Below are positions 1 to 11,988 of a DNA stretch of 62,873 nucleotides, piece by piece (positions within the stretch are counted from its first letter, which is position 1; every line of letters begins with the position of its first letter). This DNA comes from an uncultured Pelagibacteraceae bacterium (GTDB taxonomy: Bacteria; Pseudomonadota; Alphaproteobacteria; Pelagibacterales; Pelagibacteraceae), in assembly GCA_902578325.1 (NCBI GenBank), contig CACHCM010000002.1, forward strand, positions 1 through 62,873, given 5' to 3'. Under the pieces are notes generated by a model. That model had not been told where the DNA came from. It did not search any database and worked only from the letters and a program-made list of their open reading frames with translations. The translations under genes were made by a program, and so were the position numbers.

Positions 1-885
1 ATTATGCAACATATTGAAGAAGCTGGAATTCATTCAGGAGACTCCGCATGTAGCTTACCTCCTGTCTCAATTAAACCATATCTTCTTAAAGAAATAGAAA
101 ATCAAACTAAAAAACTTGCTATAGCTTTAAATGTAAAAGGTTTCATGAATATACAGTTTGCAATTAAAAAAGATGAAATTTATGTAATTGAAGTAAATCC
201 TAGAGCTAGTCGAACAGTTCCTTTTGTATCAAAAGCAAAAGGTCTTCCTCTAGCTAAAATTGCATCAAGAGTAATGGCTGGTGAAAAATTATCTAAATTT
301 AATTTAAAAGATAAATCTAAAGGAATGTATGCAGTTAAAGAAGCTGTGTTCCCATTTAATAAATTTCCGAACAGTGACTTATTACTAGGACCTGAAATGA
401 AATCAACTGGAGAAGTTATGGGATTTGATAAAAATTTTGGAATGGCTTTTGCCAAAAGTCAGATTGCAGCAGCTAACTCATTACCAAAACAAGGATTAGC
501 TTTTATATCTCTCAAAGATAGTCACAAAGATGAAGGAATAGATTTGGCAAAAGCACTTCTTAAACTTAAATTCAAATTATGTGCAACTAGAGGAACTGCT
601 GAATACATTCGAAAACATGGGATGAAATGTAAAGTTATAAATAAAGTAAGTACTGGCTCACCTCATATAGTCGATGTTTTAGACTCAAAAAAAATTGCAC
701 TTGTAATAAACACTGGGGGTGGAAATAGTGAACACCGACTAAGTGATGCTATAGCTTTAAGAAGAGCAACGCTCAAGAATAAAGTTCCTTACTGTACTAA
801 CATGTCCACTGCTCAAGCATGTCTGGAGGCGATTAAATCACTTAAAACGAAAAAATTAGAAGTTAATTCTCTTCAGGATATATAA
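1..885 (+). CDS. carB: Carbamoyl-phosphate synthase large subunit, C-terminal part (5' end outside window)
   Basis: The reading frame is open from base 1, so this is the last ~294 residues of a protein that is about 1070 residues in E. coli. CarB makes carbamoyl phosphate from bicarbonate, ATP and ammonia supplied by CarA, feeding pyrimidine and arginine synthesis in the cytoplasm. The fragment starts in the second ATP-grasp module, with HSGDSACSLPP and then EVNPRASRTVPFVSKA, a nucleotide/metal-binding segment. LLGPEMKSTGEVMG follows, and the last ~120 residues form the methylglyoxal-synthase-like allosteric domain (ATRGTAEY, INTGGG). The apparent ATG at base 4 is an internal methionine. The gene ends two bases before the convergent ATP-grasp gene. 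Confidence 0.97.
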   Translation: MMQHIEEAGIHSGDSACSLPPVSIKPYLLKEIENQTKKLAIALNVKGFMNIQFAIKKDEIYVIEVNPRASRTVPFVSKAKGLPLAKIASRVMAGEKLSKFNLKDKSKGMYAVKEAVFPFNKFPNSDLLLGPEMKSTGEVMGFDKNFGMAFAKSQIAAANSLPKQGLAFISLKDSHKDEGIDLAKALLKLKFKLCATRGTAEYIRKHGMKCKVINKVSTGSPHIVDVLDSKKIALVINTGGGNSEHRLSDAIALRRATLKNKVPYCTNMSTAQACLEAIKSLKTKKLEVNSLQDI

Positions 886-887
886 AT

Positions 888-2333
888 CTATACATCAACA
901 ATTAAAGTGTCTTTAGATCCTCCACCTTGTGAACTATTTACAATTGTACTTCCTTTCCTAAGCGCAACCCTAGTTAATCCTCCAGTGCTTACATATGTAG
1001 TTTTTCCACTAAGTACAAATGGTCTTAAATCGAGATGTCTTGGTTCAATATCATTTTCAGTAATTGTTGGTGCAGTTGAAAGAGTTTCAAGAGGTTGTGC
1101 AATATATTCTCTTGGATTTTTTTTGATTTTAGCTATTACCTCTTCTCTCTCTTTTTTATCTGCTTTAGGACCAATCATTATGCCATAACCACCAGATGCG
1201 TTAGCAGGTTTAACGACTAATTTTGAAATGTTTTCAATAACATAGTTTCTCTCATTTTTATTATGACATAAGTAAGTTTCTACCTGATTTAAGATGGGTT
1301 GTTCACCTAGATAATAAACAATCATTTTGTTAACATAGGAGTAAACCACCTTATCGTCAGCAATACCTGTCCCAATTGCATTGATTATACCAACATTTCC
1401 TTTGCGCCAACTTTTAAATAATCCTGGCACCCCAATCAGTGAATCTTTGAAAAATACTTTTGGATCTAAAAAATTGTCATCAAGACGTCTATAGATACAA
1501 TCAACCTTTAATGGACCTTTAACAGTCTTCATATAAACAATATCGTTCTCAACAAATAAATCTTTTCCCTCAACTAAAGCAATGCCCATCTGTTCAGCTA
1601 AGAAAGAGTGCTCAAAATAAGCAGAGTTATATATACCAGGTGTTAAAACTACCATATGAGGGTTTGAAGTTTTTTTTGGAATACATTCAACCATGCAGTT
1701 AAATAATTTATTTGTGTATTGATGAATTGATGCAACTTTATATCTTGTAAATAATTCAGGAAATACATCTCGCATCACCATCCTGTTTTCAAGCATGTAA
1801 GATACACCCGAAGGTACTCTTAAATTATCCTCTAAAACTAAATAATCACCATTAGTATTTCTAATTAAATCAATTCCAGAAATATTTGACCAAGCTTTGT
1901 ATTTAGGAGAAAAACCTTCACATTCCTTTACATAAAATGGAGAATTAAAAATAATTTCATTTGGTACTACTTTATCTTTGAATATTTTTTTTTGATTATA
2001 AACATCATCAATAAATAAATTTAACGCCTTTACACGCTGCTTTAAACCCTTTGAAACTTTGTTCCATTGTGTTTTTGGTATTATTCTTGGTATTATATCA
2101 AGGGGCCATTTTTTTTCTTCTGCCCTATTATTAGCTGCATATACTCTAAAATTTATACCTCTAGCACTAATTGTACTTTGACAATTTTTTTCAATTTCTT
2201 GAAGTTTTTTTTTACCGTATCTTTCTAAAATTGATGAAATTATTGTAGCATGTTTCCGAAGTTTATTATCTTTAGTAAAATAACCGTCATAAGCATGACT
2301 TGAGTTATAGTTTTTCCAAAGTTTTGAAATCAT
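888..2333 (-). CDS. Circularly permuted ATP-grasp type 2 family protein (COG2308-like)
   Basis: 481 residues, the size of the stand-alone form of this family. Recognisable motifs are LEDNLRVPSGVSYMLENR (about 167-184), LTPG (about 231), YRRLDD (281-286), KPANASGGYG (375-384), RHLDLRPFV (432-440) and a C-terminal SSQGGGSKDT. The family is predicted to be an ATP-dependent carboxylate-amine/thiol ligase, probably making an amide bond on a peptide or small molecule; no substrate is established as far as I know. In many bacteria it is clustered with an alpha-E protein, a transglutaminase-like protein and the protease Anbu. Here only Anbu is present, divergently transcribed 112 bases away. A TATAAT at 2337-2342 lies so close to the ATG that a leaderless transcript is possible but unproven. 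Confidence 0.9.
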   Translation of the reverse strand: MISKLWKNYNSSHAYDGYFTKDNKLRKHATIISSILERYGKKKLQEIEKNCQSTISARGINFRVYAANNRAEEKKWPLDIIPRIIPKTQWNKVSKGLKQRVKALNLFIDDVYNQKKIFKDKVVPNEIIFNSPFYVKECEGFSPKYKAWSNISGIDLIRNTNGDYLVLEDNLRVPSGVSYMLENRMVMRDVFPELFTRYKVASIHQYTNKLFNCMVECIPKKTSNPHMVVLTPGIYNSAYFEHSFLAEQMGIALVEGKDLFVENDIVYMKTVKGPLKVDCIYRRLDDNFLDPKVFFKDSLIGVPGLFKSWRKGNVGIINAIGTGIADDKVVYSYVNKMIVYYLGEQPILNQVETYLCHNKNERNYVIENISKLVVKPANASGGYGIMIGPKADKKEREEVIAKIKKNPREYIAQPLETLSTAPTITENDIEPRHLDLRPFVLSGKTTYVSTGGLTRVALRKGSTIVNSSQGGGSKDTLIVDV

Positions 2334-2417
2334 AGAATTATAGTGTTTAATACTTAAATAAAATAAGCAAATGCGTTTTAGATATATCTGTTATGCTTTT
2401 AATTGATTTAAAAAAAA

Positions 2418-2426
2418 TGTTATAAT
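2418..2426 (+). promoter_or_regulatory. Candidate extended -10 promoter for the Anbu gene
   Basis: TGT followed directly by a perfect TATAAT (2421-2426) gives an extended -10 element. Transcription would start near 2433, leaving about 13 bases before the Anbu ATG at 2446. The sequence 17 bases upstream (TTTAAT) is a poor -35, which extended -10 promoters can tolerate. It lies in the 112-base divergent gap shared with the ATP-grasp gene. Confidence 0.45.
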
Positions 2427-2445
2427 TAACTAATTATTTTATTCA

Positions 2446-3171
2446 ATGACATACTGCATAGGAATTAAAACAAATGATGGTCTTGTGTTTGCTTCAGACT
2501 CAAGAACAAATGCTGGATTAGATAATGTAAATATTTACTCTAAAATGATGACTCACGATGTAGGTGATAGAACAGTTGTAATAGTTACTTCTGGGAATTT
2601 AGGTACCTCTCAAGCAGTTTATAAATCAATAGAAAAAGATTTAAAAAGCACTACAGGTATAATGAATTTAAACACATGTAATGATTTTGAACAAATCGCA
2701 TCTTATATAGGATCTTTAAATATTGAGCACTCATCACCTCAAGGAATTAATACAGATAATGTCTTGCTTGGTTCAACATTTATAGTTGGCGGACAAATTA
2801 AGGGTCAGCAACATGAATTATATTTAGTTTATCCTCAAGGAAATTATATAAGACCAGCTGACAGTAAACCGTATCTTGTAATTGGAGAGGTCAAATATGG
2901 AAAACCAATTCTTGATAGGGTTATTAAACCTAATGTTTCAATTGGTGATGCATCAAGATGTGCTCTGATTTCAATGGACTCTACTTTAAAAAGTGATCTT
3001 ACTGTTGGGCCTCCAATAGATTTTGCAGTGCTAAAAAAAGATGCAGATAATCTATCTACACTTGAGTGTTTAAATATTACAGATGAAAATTATTCAAAGG
3101 TTTGTAATCAGTGGTCTGAGGGTATTTTTAAAGTTTTCGACTCTTTTCCAAGGTTTGATTGGGAAAAATAA
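2446..3171 (+). CDS. Anbu, proteasome-type N-terminal-nucleophile protease (COG3484)
   Basis: 241 residues starting MTYCIGIKTNDG, so removal of Met exposes Thr2 as the expected Ntn nucleophile. Asp18 (in SDSRTNAG) and Lys33 match the Asp17/Lys33 catalytic positions of proteasome beta subunits and HslV. Anbu is a bacterial relative of HslV that forms open, ring-like or helical assemblies; its substrates are unknown. The divergent neighbour is the ATP-grasp protein usually found with Anbu, but the alpha-E and transglutaminase-like partners are absent here. The gene ends three bases from the convergent 2OG oxygenase gene. The start is supported by the conserved N-terminal Thr. Confidence 0.93.
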   Translation: MTYCIGIKTNDGLVFASDSRTNAGLDNVNIYSKMMTHDVGDRTVVIVTSGNLGTSQAVYKSIEKDLKSTTGIMNLNTCNDFEQIASYIGSLNIEHSSPQGINTDNVLLGSTFIVGGQIKGQQHELYLVYPQGNYIRPADSKPYLVIGEVKYGKPILDRVIKPNVSIGDASRCALISMDSTLKSDLTVGPPIDFAVLKKDADNLSTLECLNITDENYSKVCNQWSEGIFKVFDSFPRFDWEK

Positions 3172-3174
3172 AAA

Positions 3175-3837
3175 CTATTCAACTTTCCAGTCAGTTTCAA
3201 ATGTCACATAATTAATTTGCAAACATCGTCTTTCTTTTAAAATTTTTTTTTTTTCCATTCCATGCCAGGTATTTGGTCCACTAGTAAACAGATAACCATA
3301 ATTGTGTTTATAAGGAAGTGTCTTAACTTTCTCTAATTTTTCATTATAAAAGTCAGTGCCTAAATCCTCAGATTCATTTGTTTTATTAACAAATATCAAT
3401 CCTGACATAAGTTTTTCTTTTATATCACAATGAGGTTTAAGCCAGAAACCCTCTCGGTCACATATAACCTCAACTCTAACATAGGAATTTGATAAATCTT
3501 TATTTATCATTTTAGAAATTGTTTCATATGTTTCTTTAGACTGAAGTTCATTTATAAATTTTACTAAATTTGGAAATTTAGATCCGTTTTCTTTATTAAT
3601 AAAACATCTAAACTTTATGGCTTGTCCACCTGAAGCTATACCTTCTCTAAATTCTGCGGCTCCACCATCTATTGCTCTTGTTCCATCATAATTAAGATTA
3701 TGTTTACTAACATCAGGAATGTCAGCTTTAACTATTTCATCAATTGCTCCTTCTGACAGAGCATCACTATACTCCCAGTGATCAAAAGGGAAATTATGTT
3801 GTTTTGAATTATTTTTAATTGAATTTAAAAATAACAT
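3175..3837 (-). CDS. 2-oxoglutarate/Fe(II)-dependent oxygenase-like protein
   Basis: 220 residues. The C-terminal half carries a plausible facial triad: HCD (the H-x-D of the motif, in WLKPHCDIKEKLMSG), a distal His in NTWHGM about 60 residues later, and an Arg in KERRCLQINYV that would bind 2-oxoglutarate. This is the order seen in prolyl-hydroxylase-like double-stranded beta-helix oxygenases. The substrate cannot be deduced; the aspartate/asparagine, proline and small-molecule hydroxylases all share this pattern. The start overlaps the last base of the upstream ELM1-family gene, so the two are probably co-transcribed and translationally coupled. Confidence 0.75.
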   Translation of the reverse strand: MLFLNSIKNNSKQHNFPFDHWEYSDALSEGAIDEIVKADIPDVSKHNLNYDGTRAIDGGAAEFREGIASGGQAIKFRCFINKENGSKFPNLVKFINELQSKETYETISKMINKDLSNSYVRVEVICDREGFWLKPHCDIKEKLMSGLIFVNKTNESEDLGTDFYNEKLEKVKTLPYKHNYGYLFTSGPNTWHGMEKKKILKERRCLQINYVTFETDWKVE

Positions 3838-4781
3838 TATGATTGTATTTTTTCTTTAATAATTTTTGCTACTCTATTAGTTTCATCTAATTTTTGATAG
3901 TGCCAATTTTCAATTTCTTCACCTAGGTTTCTAGTAATATTTAATTCTCTGAATAAATTTCTAAAATTCTGAAATCTGACGTCTTTTCTTTTTGGTAAAA
4001 TATTAGCAACATAAATTGGTTTTCCAGTCAAAGCAGCTTCGGATATCATTGAGCTAGAGTCACATGTAACAACTATATTTTCCGAAATAGCTAAAGCTGA
4101 AAGATAAGCTTTTTTATCAACATTCATAATCACTGTGTGATTTTTTCCAAAAAACTCTTTTGCATAATGTAGAGTATTTAACGGTGTTCTCATTGAAGGT
4201 ATCACCACAAGTTGAAAATCATGTTTTTTCAATAATTTGTAGAAAATTGAAAAGATGTGCTTCATATTTTTTGTTGAGTAGTCATAATATTTTGTAGGAC
4301 CACCCATTATCAAACACCAAACTTTTCTATTATCCTGTTTGATATATGAATTTAAATAACTTCTATTTTCCTCAATTTCATTTTCTGTTAAATAGTGAAT
4401 TGCACCTTTTGTTTTAATTACATTAGTACCACTTATCCCATCATGTTCGGGAGCAACAATAAAATCAAAATGATTAAAATCCACTTTTGGGTCTTGAATA
4501 TGAATATTTAAAACTTTTTTTTTTGAAATACTTTTTAAGTGGATTGAGGGAATCACACTTTTTCTTCCACATGAAATAATTACATCAAAATCAGACTCGT
4601 TTACTTTTTTATAAACTTTTTGTGATACTGGTGTTAATTTTGGTGGAACAATTTTCCAAAAATTATTTAGTTCAACCTTATGGTGAGTAAAATCAATATC
4701 TAAGGCTTTTGCTAAACCTTCTACCTGGCTTATCATTCCATGCATACCTTGAGTTAATAAAATACCTTTTAATTTAGTCAT
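3837..4781 (-). CDS. ELM1-like (COG3660) protein, GT-B-fold-like, function unknown
   Basis: 314 residues. The start GILLTQGMHGMISQVEGLAKAL and later segments WCLIMGGPTKYY and VTCDSSSMISEAALTGKPIYV are typical of the mitochondrial-fission-ELM1-like family, which is widespread in alphaproteobacteria and sometimes annotated as a nucleoside-diphosphate-sugar epimerase. The Ser-Ser-Met-x-x-Glu-Ala segment near residue 250 resembles the nucleotide-sugar binding region of GT-B glycosyltransferases, suggesting a glycosyltransferase-like fold. The plant homologue acts in mitochondrial fission, but the bacterial role is unknown. It is followed with a one-base overlap by the 2OG oxygenase gene and is divergent from trxB across a 21-base gap. 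Confidence 0.85.
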   Translation of the reverse strand: MTKLKGILLTQGMHGMISQVEGLAKALDIDFTHHKVELNNFWKIVPPKLTPVSQKVYKKVNESDFDVIISCGRKSVIPSIHLKSISKKKVLNIHIQDPKVDFNHFDFIVAPEHDGISGTNVIKTKGAIHYLTENEIEENRSYLNSYIKQDNRKVWCLIMGGPTKYYDYSTKNMKHIFSIFYKLLKKHDFQLVVIPSMRTPLNTLHYAKEFFGKNHTVIMNVDKKAYLSALAISENIVVTCDSSSMISEAALTGKPIYVANILPKRKDVRFQNFRNLFRELNITRNLGEEIENWHYQKLDETNRVAKIIKEKIQS

Positions 4782-4802
4782 TAATCACTATATAGCTTTC
4801 AT

Positions 4803-5747
4803 ATGAGTCAAAATCCAACTAAACACACAAAAGTGTTAATAATTGGATCCGGTCCTGCCGGATACACAGCAGCGGTATATGCTGCTCGTGCACTGTTAAA
4901 TCCAATTTTAGTTTATGGTGCAGAACCTGGTGGACAATTAACAACTACAACGGATGTAGAGAATTATCCAGGATTTGCAGATGTAATCCAGGGTCCATGG
5001 TTAATGGATCAAATGAAAGATCAAGCTAAAGCAGTTGGAACAGAAATGATTGAGGATCATATTGCATCTGTGAATTTGAAATCACAACCCTTTGAAGCAA
5101 TCGGCGATAGTGGACAAAAATATAGTGCTGATAGCATAATTATTTCAACAGGTGCTCAAGCAAGATGGTTAAACATAAAATCAGAACAAGAATTTAGAGG
5201 CTTTGGAGTTTCGGCTTGTGCAACATGTGATGGTTTCTTTTTCAAGGATAAAGAGGTTGCGGTAGTTGGTGGTGGTAATGCAGCTGTTGAAGAGGCAATG
5301 TTTCTCACAAAATTTGCATCTAAAGTAAAATTAATTCACAGACGAGATAGTTTAAGGGCTGAAAAAATGCTTCAAAAAAAATTAATGGAAAATAAAAAAG
5401 TTGAAATTATTTGGGACTCTGTTGTTGAAGATGTATTGGGTGATAAAGATCCAAAAAATGTTAAGGGAATTAAAATAAAAAATGTTAAAACAAATAAAGC
5501 ACAAGAATTAAAGCTAGATGGTGTATTTATTGCAATTGGTCACGATCCTGCAACGCAGCTTTTTAAAGATCAATTAGAAATGGATAAAGAAGGATACCTA
5601 ATTACAAAATCCGACTCGACTGAAACAAATGTTCCTGGCGTTTATGCTGCTGGAGATGTAAAAGACAAAACTTTTAGGCAAGCTGTAACCGCTGCAGGTA
5701 TGGGATGTATGGCTGCTCTTGAAGCTGAAAAATTTTTATCACACTAA
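4803..5747 (+). CDS. trxB: Thioredoxin reductase
   Basis: 314 residues, the normal length for bacterial TrxB. FAD-binding GSGPAGYTAA lies at about 15-24, the redox-active CATC at 139-142 followed by DG, NADPH-binding GGGNAAVEEA at about 156-165, and the second FAD motif GVYAAGDVKD near 278-287. The enzyme uses NADPH to reduce thioredoxin in the cytoplasm, supporting ribonucleotide reductase and peroxiredoxins; a peroxiredoxin gene lies at 50884. The ATG at 4803 is the only good start. A small membrane-protein gene follows after three bases, so the two may share a transcript. Confidence 0.97.
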   Translation: MSQNPTKHTKVLIIGSGPAGYTAAVYAARALLNPILVYGAEPGGQLTTTTDVENYPGFADVIQGPWLMDQMKDQAKAVGTEMIEDHIASVNLKSQPFEAIGDSGQKYSADSIIISTGAQARWLNIKSEQEFRGFGVSACATCDGFFFKDKEVAVVGGGNAAVEEAMFLTKFASKVKLIHRRDSLRAEKMLQKKLMENKKVEIIWDSVVEDVLGDKDPKNVKGIKIKNVKTNKAQELKLDGVFIAIGHDPATQLFKDQLEMDKEGYLITKSDSTETNVPGVYAAGDVKDKTFRQAVTAAGMGCMAALEAEKFLSH

Positions 5748-5750
5748 AAA

Positions 5751-6164
5751 ATGAAAATAAATTGGATTATTTTTGTGACTGGATGGATGTCGTTCAGAGC
5801 AGTTGGGTCTGGCCTATTTTTGTTTTGGATCTTTTCCGGTAATGAACGTTCGGCACCATCTGAATGGATAGTTCCTTTTGTGGGTGACTTTTTTATTGGG
5901 ATAACTGCTTTATTTTTAGTTTACTACATAATAAAAAAACCAAGTACTATACTATGGGGTCTTTTACTATCTTGGAATGTAATTGGTTTGTTAGATTTAA
6001 TTGGTGCGATAAACGTAAGTTTTGAAGCTCCTTATGGACCTATACCAGAAATAGGATTTAATGAATTAGCAGTAAGAACTATTTTAATTTTAAATACTTT
6101 ATTACAGATTTCTTGTATTTTCCTATTATTTCAAAAAGATACAAAAGAATACTTTAAATTTTAA
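5751..6164 (+). CDS. Small four-helix integral membrane protein of unknown function
   Basis: 137 residues with about four hydrophobic segments: roughly 5-28, 40-60, 66-88 and 108-125. I recognise no family. There is no signal-peptide cleavage pattern and no catalytic motif; a short soluble loop near 89-104 carries acidic residues and prolines (EAPYGPIPE). The gene starts three bases after trxB and ends six bases before the following reductase gene, so it is probably the middle gene of a three-gene transcript. Spacing and intact frame support a real gene; the function is open. Confidence 0.75.
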   Translation: MKINWIIFVTGWMSFRAVGSGLFLFWIFSGNERSAPSEWIVPFVGDFFIGITALFLVYYIIKKPSTILWGLLLSWNVIGLLDLIGAINVSFEAPYGPIPEIGFNELAVRTILILNTLLQISCIFLLFQKDTKEYFKF

Positions 6165-6170
6165 AACAAA

Positions 6171-7193
6171 ATGTCAGAAAAAGTATTACTCACTGGTATT
6201 AGCGGGTTTGTTGCAAAACATGTTGCTATTGAATTACTACATTCGGGTTACGAAGTTTTAGGTACTGTTAGGAATTCGAGTTCAATTGATCAAACAAAAA
6301 AAACTTTAGAGGAAAATAATGTTTCAACTGAAAAATTATCCTTTGTAAAGTTAGATTTATTAAAGGATGAAGGCTGGAATGAAGCTGCAAAAGGCTGCAA
6401 ATATATTATCCATGTAGCTTCTCCTTTTCCTTTGAAAGTTTCAAATGATAGGGAGTCACTCACCCCAGCAGCAAAAGATGGTACTCTAAGAGTATTAAAT
6501 GCTGGAATAAATGCAGAAGTTGAACATTTTGTAAAAACTTCCTCTATAGTATGCATGTTTCGAAAACCAAATAGATCCAACCCCTATACATTTGGTGAAA
6601 ATGATTGGACTGACCTAGAGTGGGATAAAACTACAGATTATTTTGTATCTAAAACTAGAGCAGAGAAGGCTGCCTGGGACCTTATGGAGAGTAAAGGTCT
6701 TAAAAATAGTCTAACGTGTATCAATCCTGGATTTATTTTAGGAGATTTTTTAAACGAGAAAACAAGTACTTCAATGGAATATGCAAAACAATTGCTTCAA
6801 GGAAAATATCCAGCTGCTCCAAAATTTTCAGTAATGATATCTCACGTAAAAGATGTTGCAAAAGCGCATGTTCTATCTTTAAGTAATAAAAAAGCTGGAG
6901 GCAGAAGATTGATTGTTGGATCAGAAGTAAGAAGTATTCTTGAATTATCAAAAATAATGGCCAAAAATATTCCAAGTCATGCAAAAAAACTTCCTAAAAG
7001 AGAATTGCCAAATTTTATGGTGAAACTTATAAGTTATATAGACACAAGTGCAAAAACTATGGTTCCTGATTTAGGTTTTAAAATGCAAACGGACCAAACA
7101 TATGCAGAAGAAATTCTTCAAATAAAGTTTACAGCATCTGAAATTGCGGTTGTTGATGCGGCAAAATCCTTAATAAGACTTAATTTAGCTTGA
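6171..7193 (+). CDS. NAD(P)-dependent epimerase/reductase of the extended SDR family (dihydroflavonol-4-reductase-like)
   Basis: 340 residues. The N-terminus VLLTGISGFVAKHVA has the TGxxGFxA nucleotide-binding motif of extended SDRs, and YFVSKTRAEKAAWD supplies the YxxxK active-site pair at about 157-161. The segment TCINPGFILG is typical of dihydroflavonol/cinnamoyl-CoA reductase-like proteins, which reduce aldehydes or ketones with NADPH. The bacterial substrate is unknown. It follows the small membrane protein gene closely and overlaps the 3' end of the convergent gene by nine bases. Confidence 0.85.
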   Translation: MSEKVLLTGISGFVAKHVAIELLHSGYEVLGTVRNSSSIDQTKKTLEENNVSTEKLSFVKLDLLKDEGWNEAAKGCKYIIHVASPFPLKVSNDRESLTPAAKDGTLRVLNAGINAEVEHFVKTSSIVCMFRKPNRSNPYTFGENDWTDLEWDKTTDYFVSKTRAEKAAWDLMESKGLKNSLTCINPGFILGDFLNEKTSTSMEYAKQLLQGKYPAAPKFSVMISHVKDVAKAHVLSLSNKKAGGRRLIVGSEVRSILELSKIMAKNIPSHAKKLPKRELPNFMVKLISYIDTSAKTMVPDLGFKMQTDQTYAEEILQIKFTASEIAVVDAAKSLIRLNLA

Positions 7194-7840
7194 GGTTAAT
7201 TCAACTATTTCGTCAGATTCAAATGTAATTTTTTGTAGATTTTCTTTAGCAATTTTAATCATTGCTTTTGCAACATTTTCTGAACTGATTGGTCTCATTT
7301 TTTTATATGGCCCAAATAACAAAGGCGACAATATCCTAAAAGTCAAAATACCTATTTTTTCGCCTACTCTGTTCTCTTTTCTTTTCCCCATTAAAAAAGA
7401 AGGTCTTAATATTCCTAGTTTAGAAAAATTTAATCTTTTTAATTCTTCTTCAACCAAACCTTTAAATTTCACATAATTCCCTGAACTATTTGGATTGGCA
7501 TATATTGAAGAGATAAAAATAAATGACTTAACTGAATTAGCTTTTGCAATTTGTGCAATTTCTTTTGGGATATCTAGCTCTACTTTTTGATACTCATTTC
7601 TATTAGGAGAATTTTGCTTTGTAGTACCAATACAAAAAAAACAATCATCCCCTGTAATTTCAGTTTTATGATTTCCTAAATTATTAAAATCAATATTAAT
7701 AACCTCAACTTTTTCATTATTAATTGAAGTTTGTGAGCGAACGAAAATCTTAATTTTTGTGTAATAATTATCTTGAATTAATTGATTAACTAAATGGCCG
7801 CCAATTAATCCCGTGGAACCAAATACTATGGCTGTTTTCA

Positions 7841-7841
<1 letters not shown>
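7185..7841 (-). CDS. NAD(P)H-binding Rossmann protein (HTATIP2/TIP30-like atypical SDR)
   Basis: 218 residues. FGSTGLIGGHLVNQL (about 7-21) is a Rossmann nucleotide-binding loop, CFFCIGTTKQ a typical second strand, and YVKFKGLVEEEL offers a YxxxK pair near 131-135 preceded by a Ser-rich FIFISSIYAN. This pattern matches the NAD(P)-binding oxidoreductases related to human HTATIP2 and bacterial YbjT/semialdehyde-dehydrogenase-like proteins. The substrate is unknown. The start directly follows the stop of the aspartate aminotransferase gene, so the pair is probably one transcript. The 3' end overlaps the convergent reductase by nine bases. Confidence 0.8.
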
Positions 7842-11232
<3,391 letters not shown>

Positions 11233-11251
<19 letters not shown>

Positions 11252-11988
11252 TTATTACTGGTGCAGCAACTCGAATAGGTGCCGCGATTGCAAGAAAATT
11301 GTCTGGCCCAAATATTGAAATTTTGATCCATTATAACAAATCAAAATTAAAAGCGGAAAAATTAAAAAAAGAATTATCTAATAAAGGTACAAAAGTTTAC
11401 TTAGTTAAAGGTGATTTAAGTAAAGAAAATGATGTAAATAAAATTGTTAAATTTGCAAAATCTAAACTTAAATATTTTAATTGTTTAATTAACAATGCTT
11501 CTTTGTTTGAAAATGATAAAATAGAAAATTTTACAACTGATAGTTGGGGTAAACACTTAAGAACAAATTTAAGAACACCAGCATTATTATCAAAAGAATT
11601 TGCTAAAAATATTAGGGGTAAAAATAATAATATAATTAATATAATTGATCAGAGAGTTTTTAAACTTACCCCCTACTTTTTTTCATACACAATAAGTAAA
11701 ACTGGGCTTTATACTCTTACAAAAACCAGTGCTATGAGCTTAGCTCCAAACATAAGGGTCAACGGAATAGCACCCGGACCTACCATAAAAAATCAAAGAC
11801 AGTCTGAAAAACATTTCAAAAAACAATACTTAGCAACCCCGTTAAAAAGACCAGTTGATGTAGAACAAATATGCAACGCTGTTGACTTTTTTATAAAAAA
11901 TAGATCTATTACTGGTCAAGTATTAGCAATTGATAGTGGGCAGAATTTAAACTGGCAAACACCAGATATTATGGGGGGGAAAGAATGA
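11233..11988 (+). CDS. SDR-family reductase, probably pteridine/dihydromonapterin reductase (FolM-like)
   Basis: 251 residues. The nucleotide loop is [12 protein letters not shown]; an Arg in the TGxxxR form of this loop is characteristic of the NADPH-dependent pteridine reductase PTR1/FolM group rather than general SDRs. NNASLF, YTISK (catalytic Tyr and Lys near 148-152), VNGIAPGP and DSGQNLNW complete the pattern. FolM/PTR1 enzymes reduce dihydrofolate or dihydromonapterin. The folB gene two genes downstream supports a pterin role, but the specific substrate is inference. It overlaps uvrB by 19 bases and the next gene by four (ATGA). Confidence 0.78.

Noticed and set aside
907..1188. Plus-strand open frame of 93 codons
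   Set aside because: It lies wholly antisense to the well-supported ATP-grasp gene and has no recognisable protein features.
2337..2342. TATAAT as promoter of the ATP-grasp gene with a leaderless transcript
   Set aside because: The hexamer is good but no -35 or extended -10 accompanies it, and AT-rich spacers make chance TATAAT likely; recorded only as a possibility in the gene entry.
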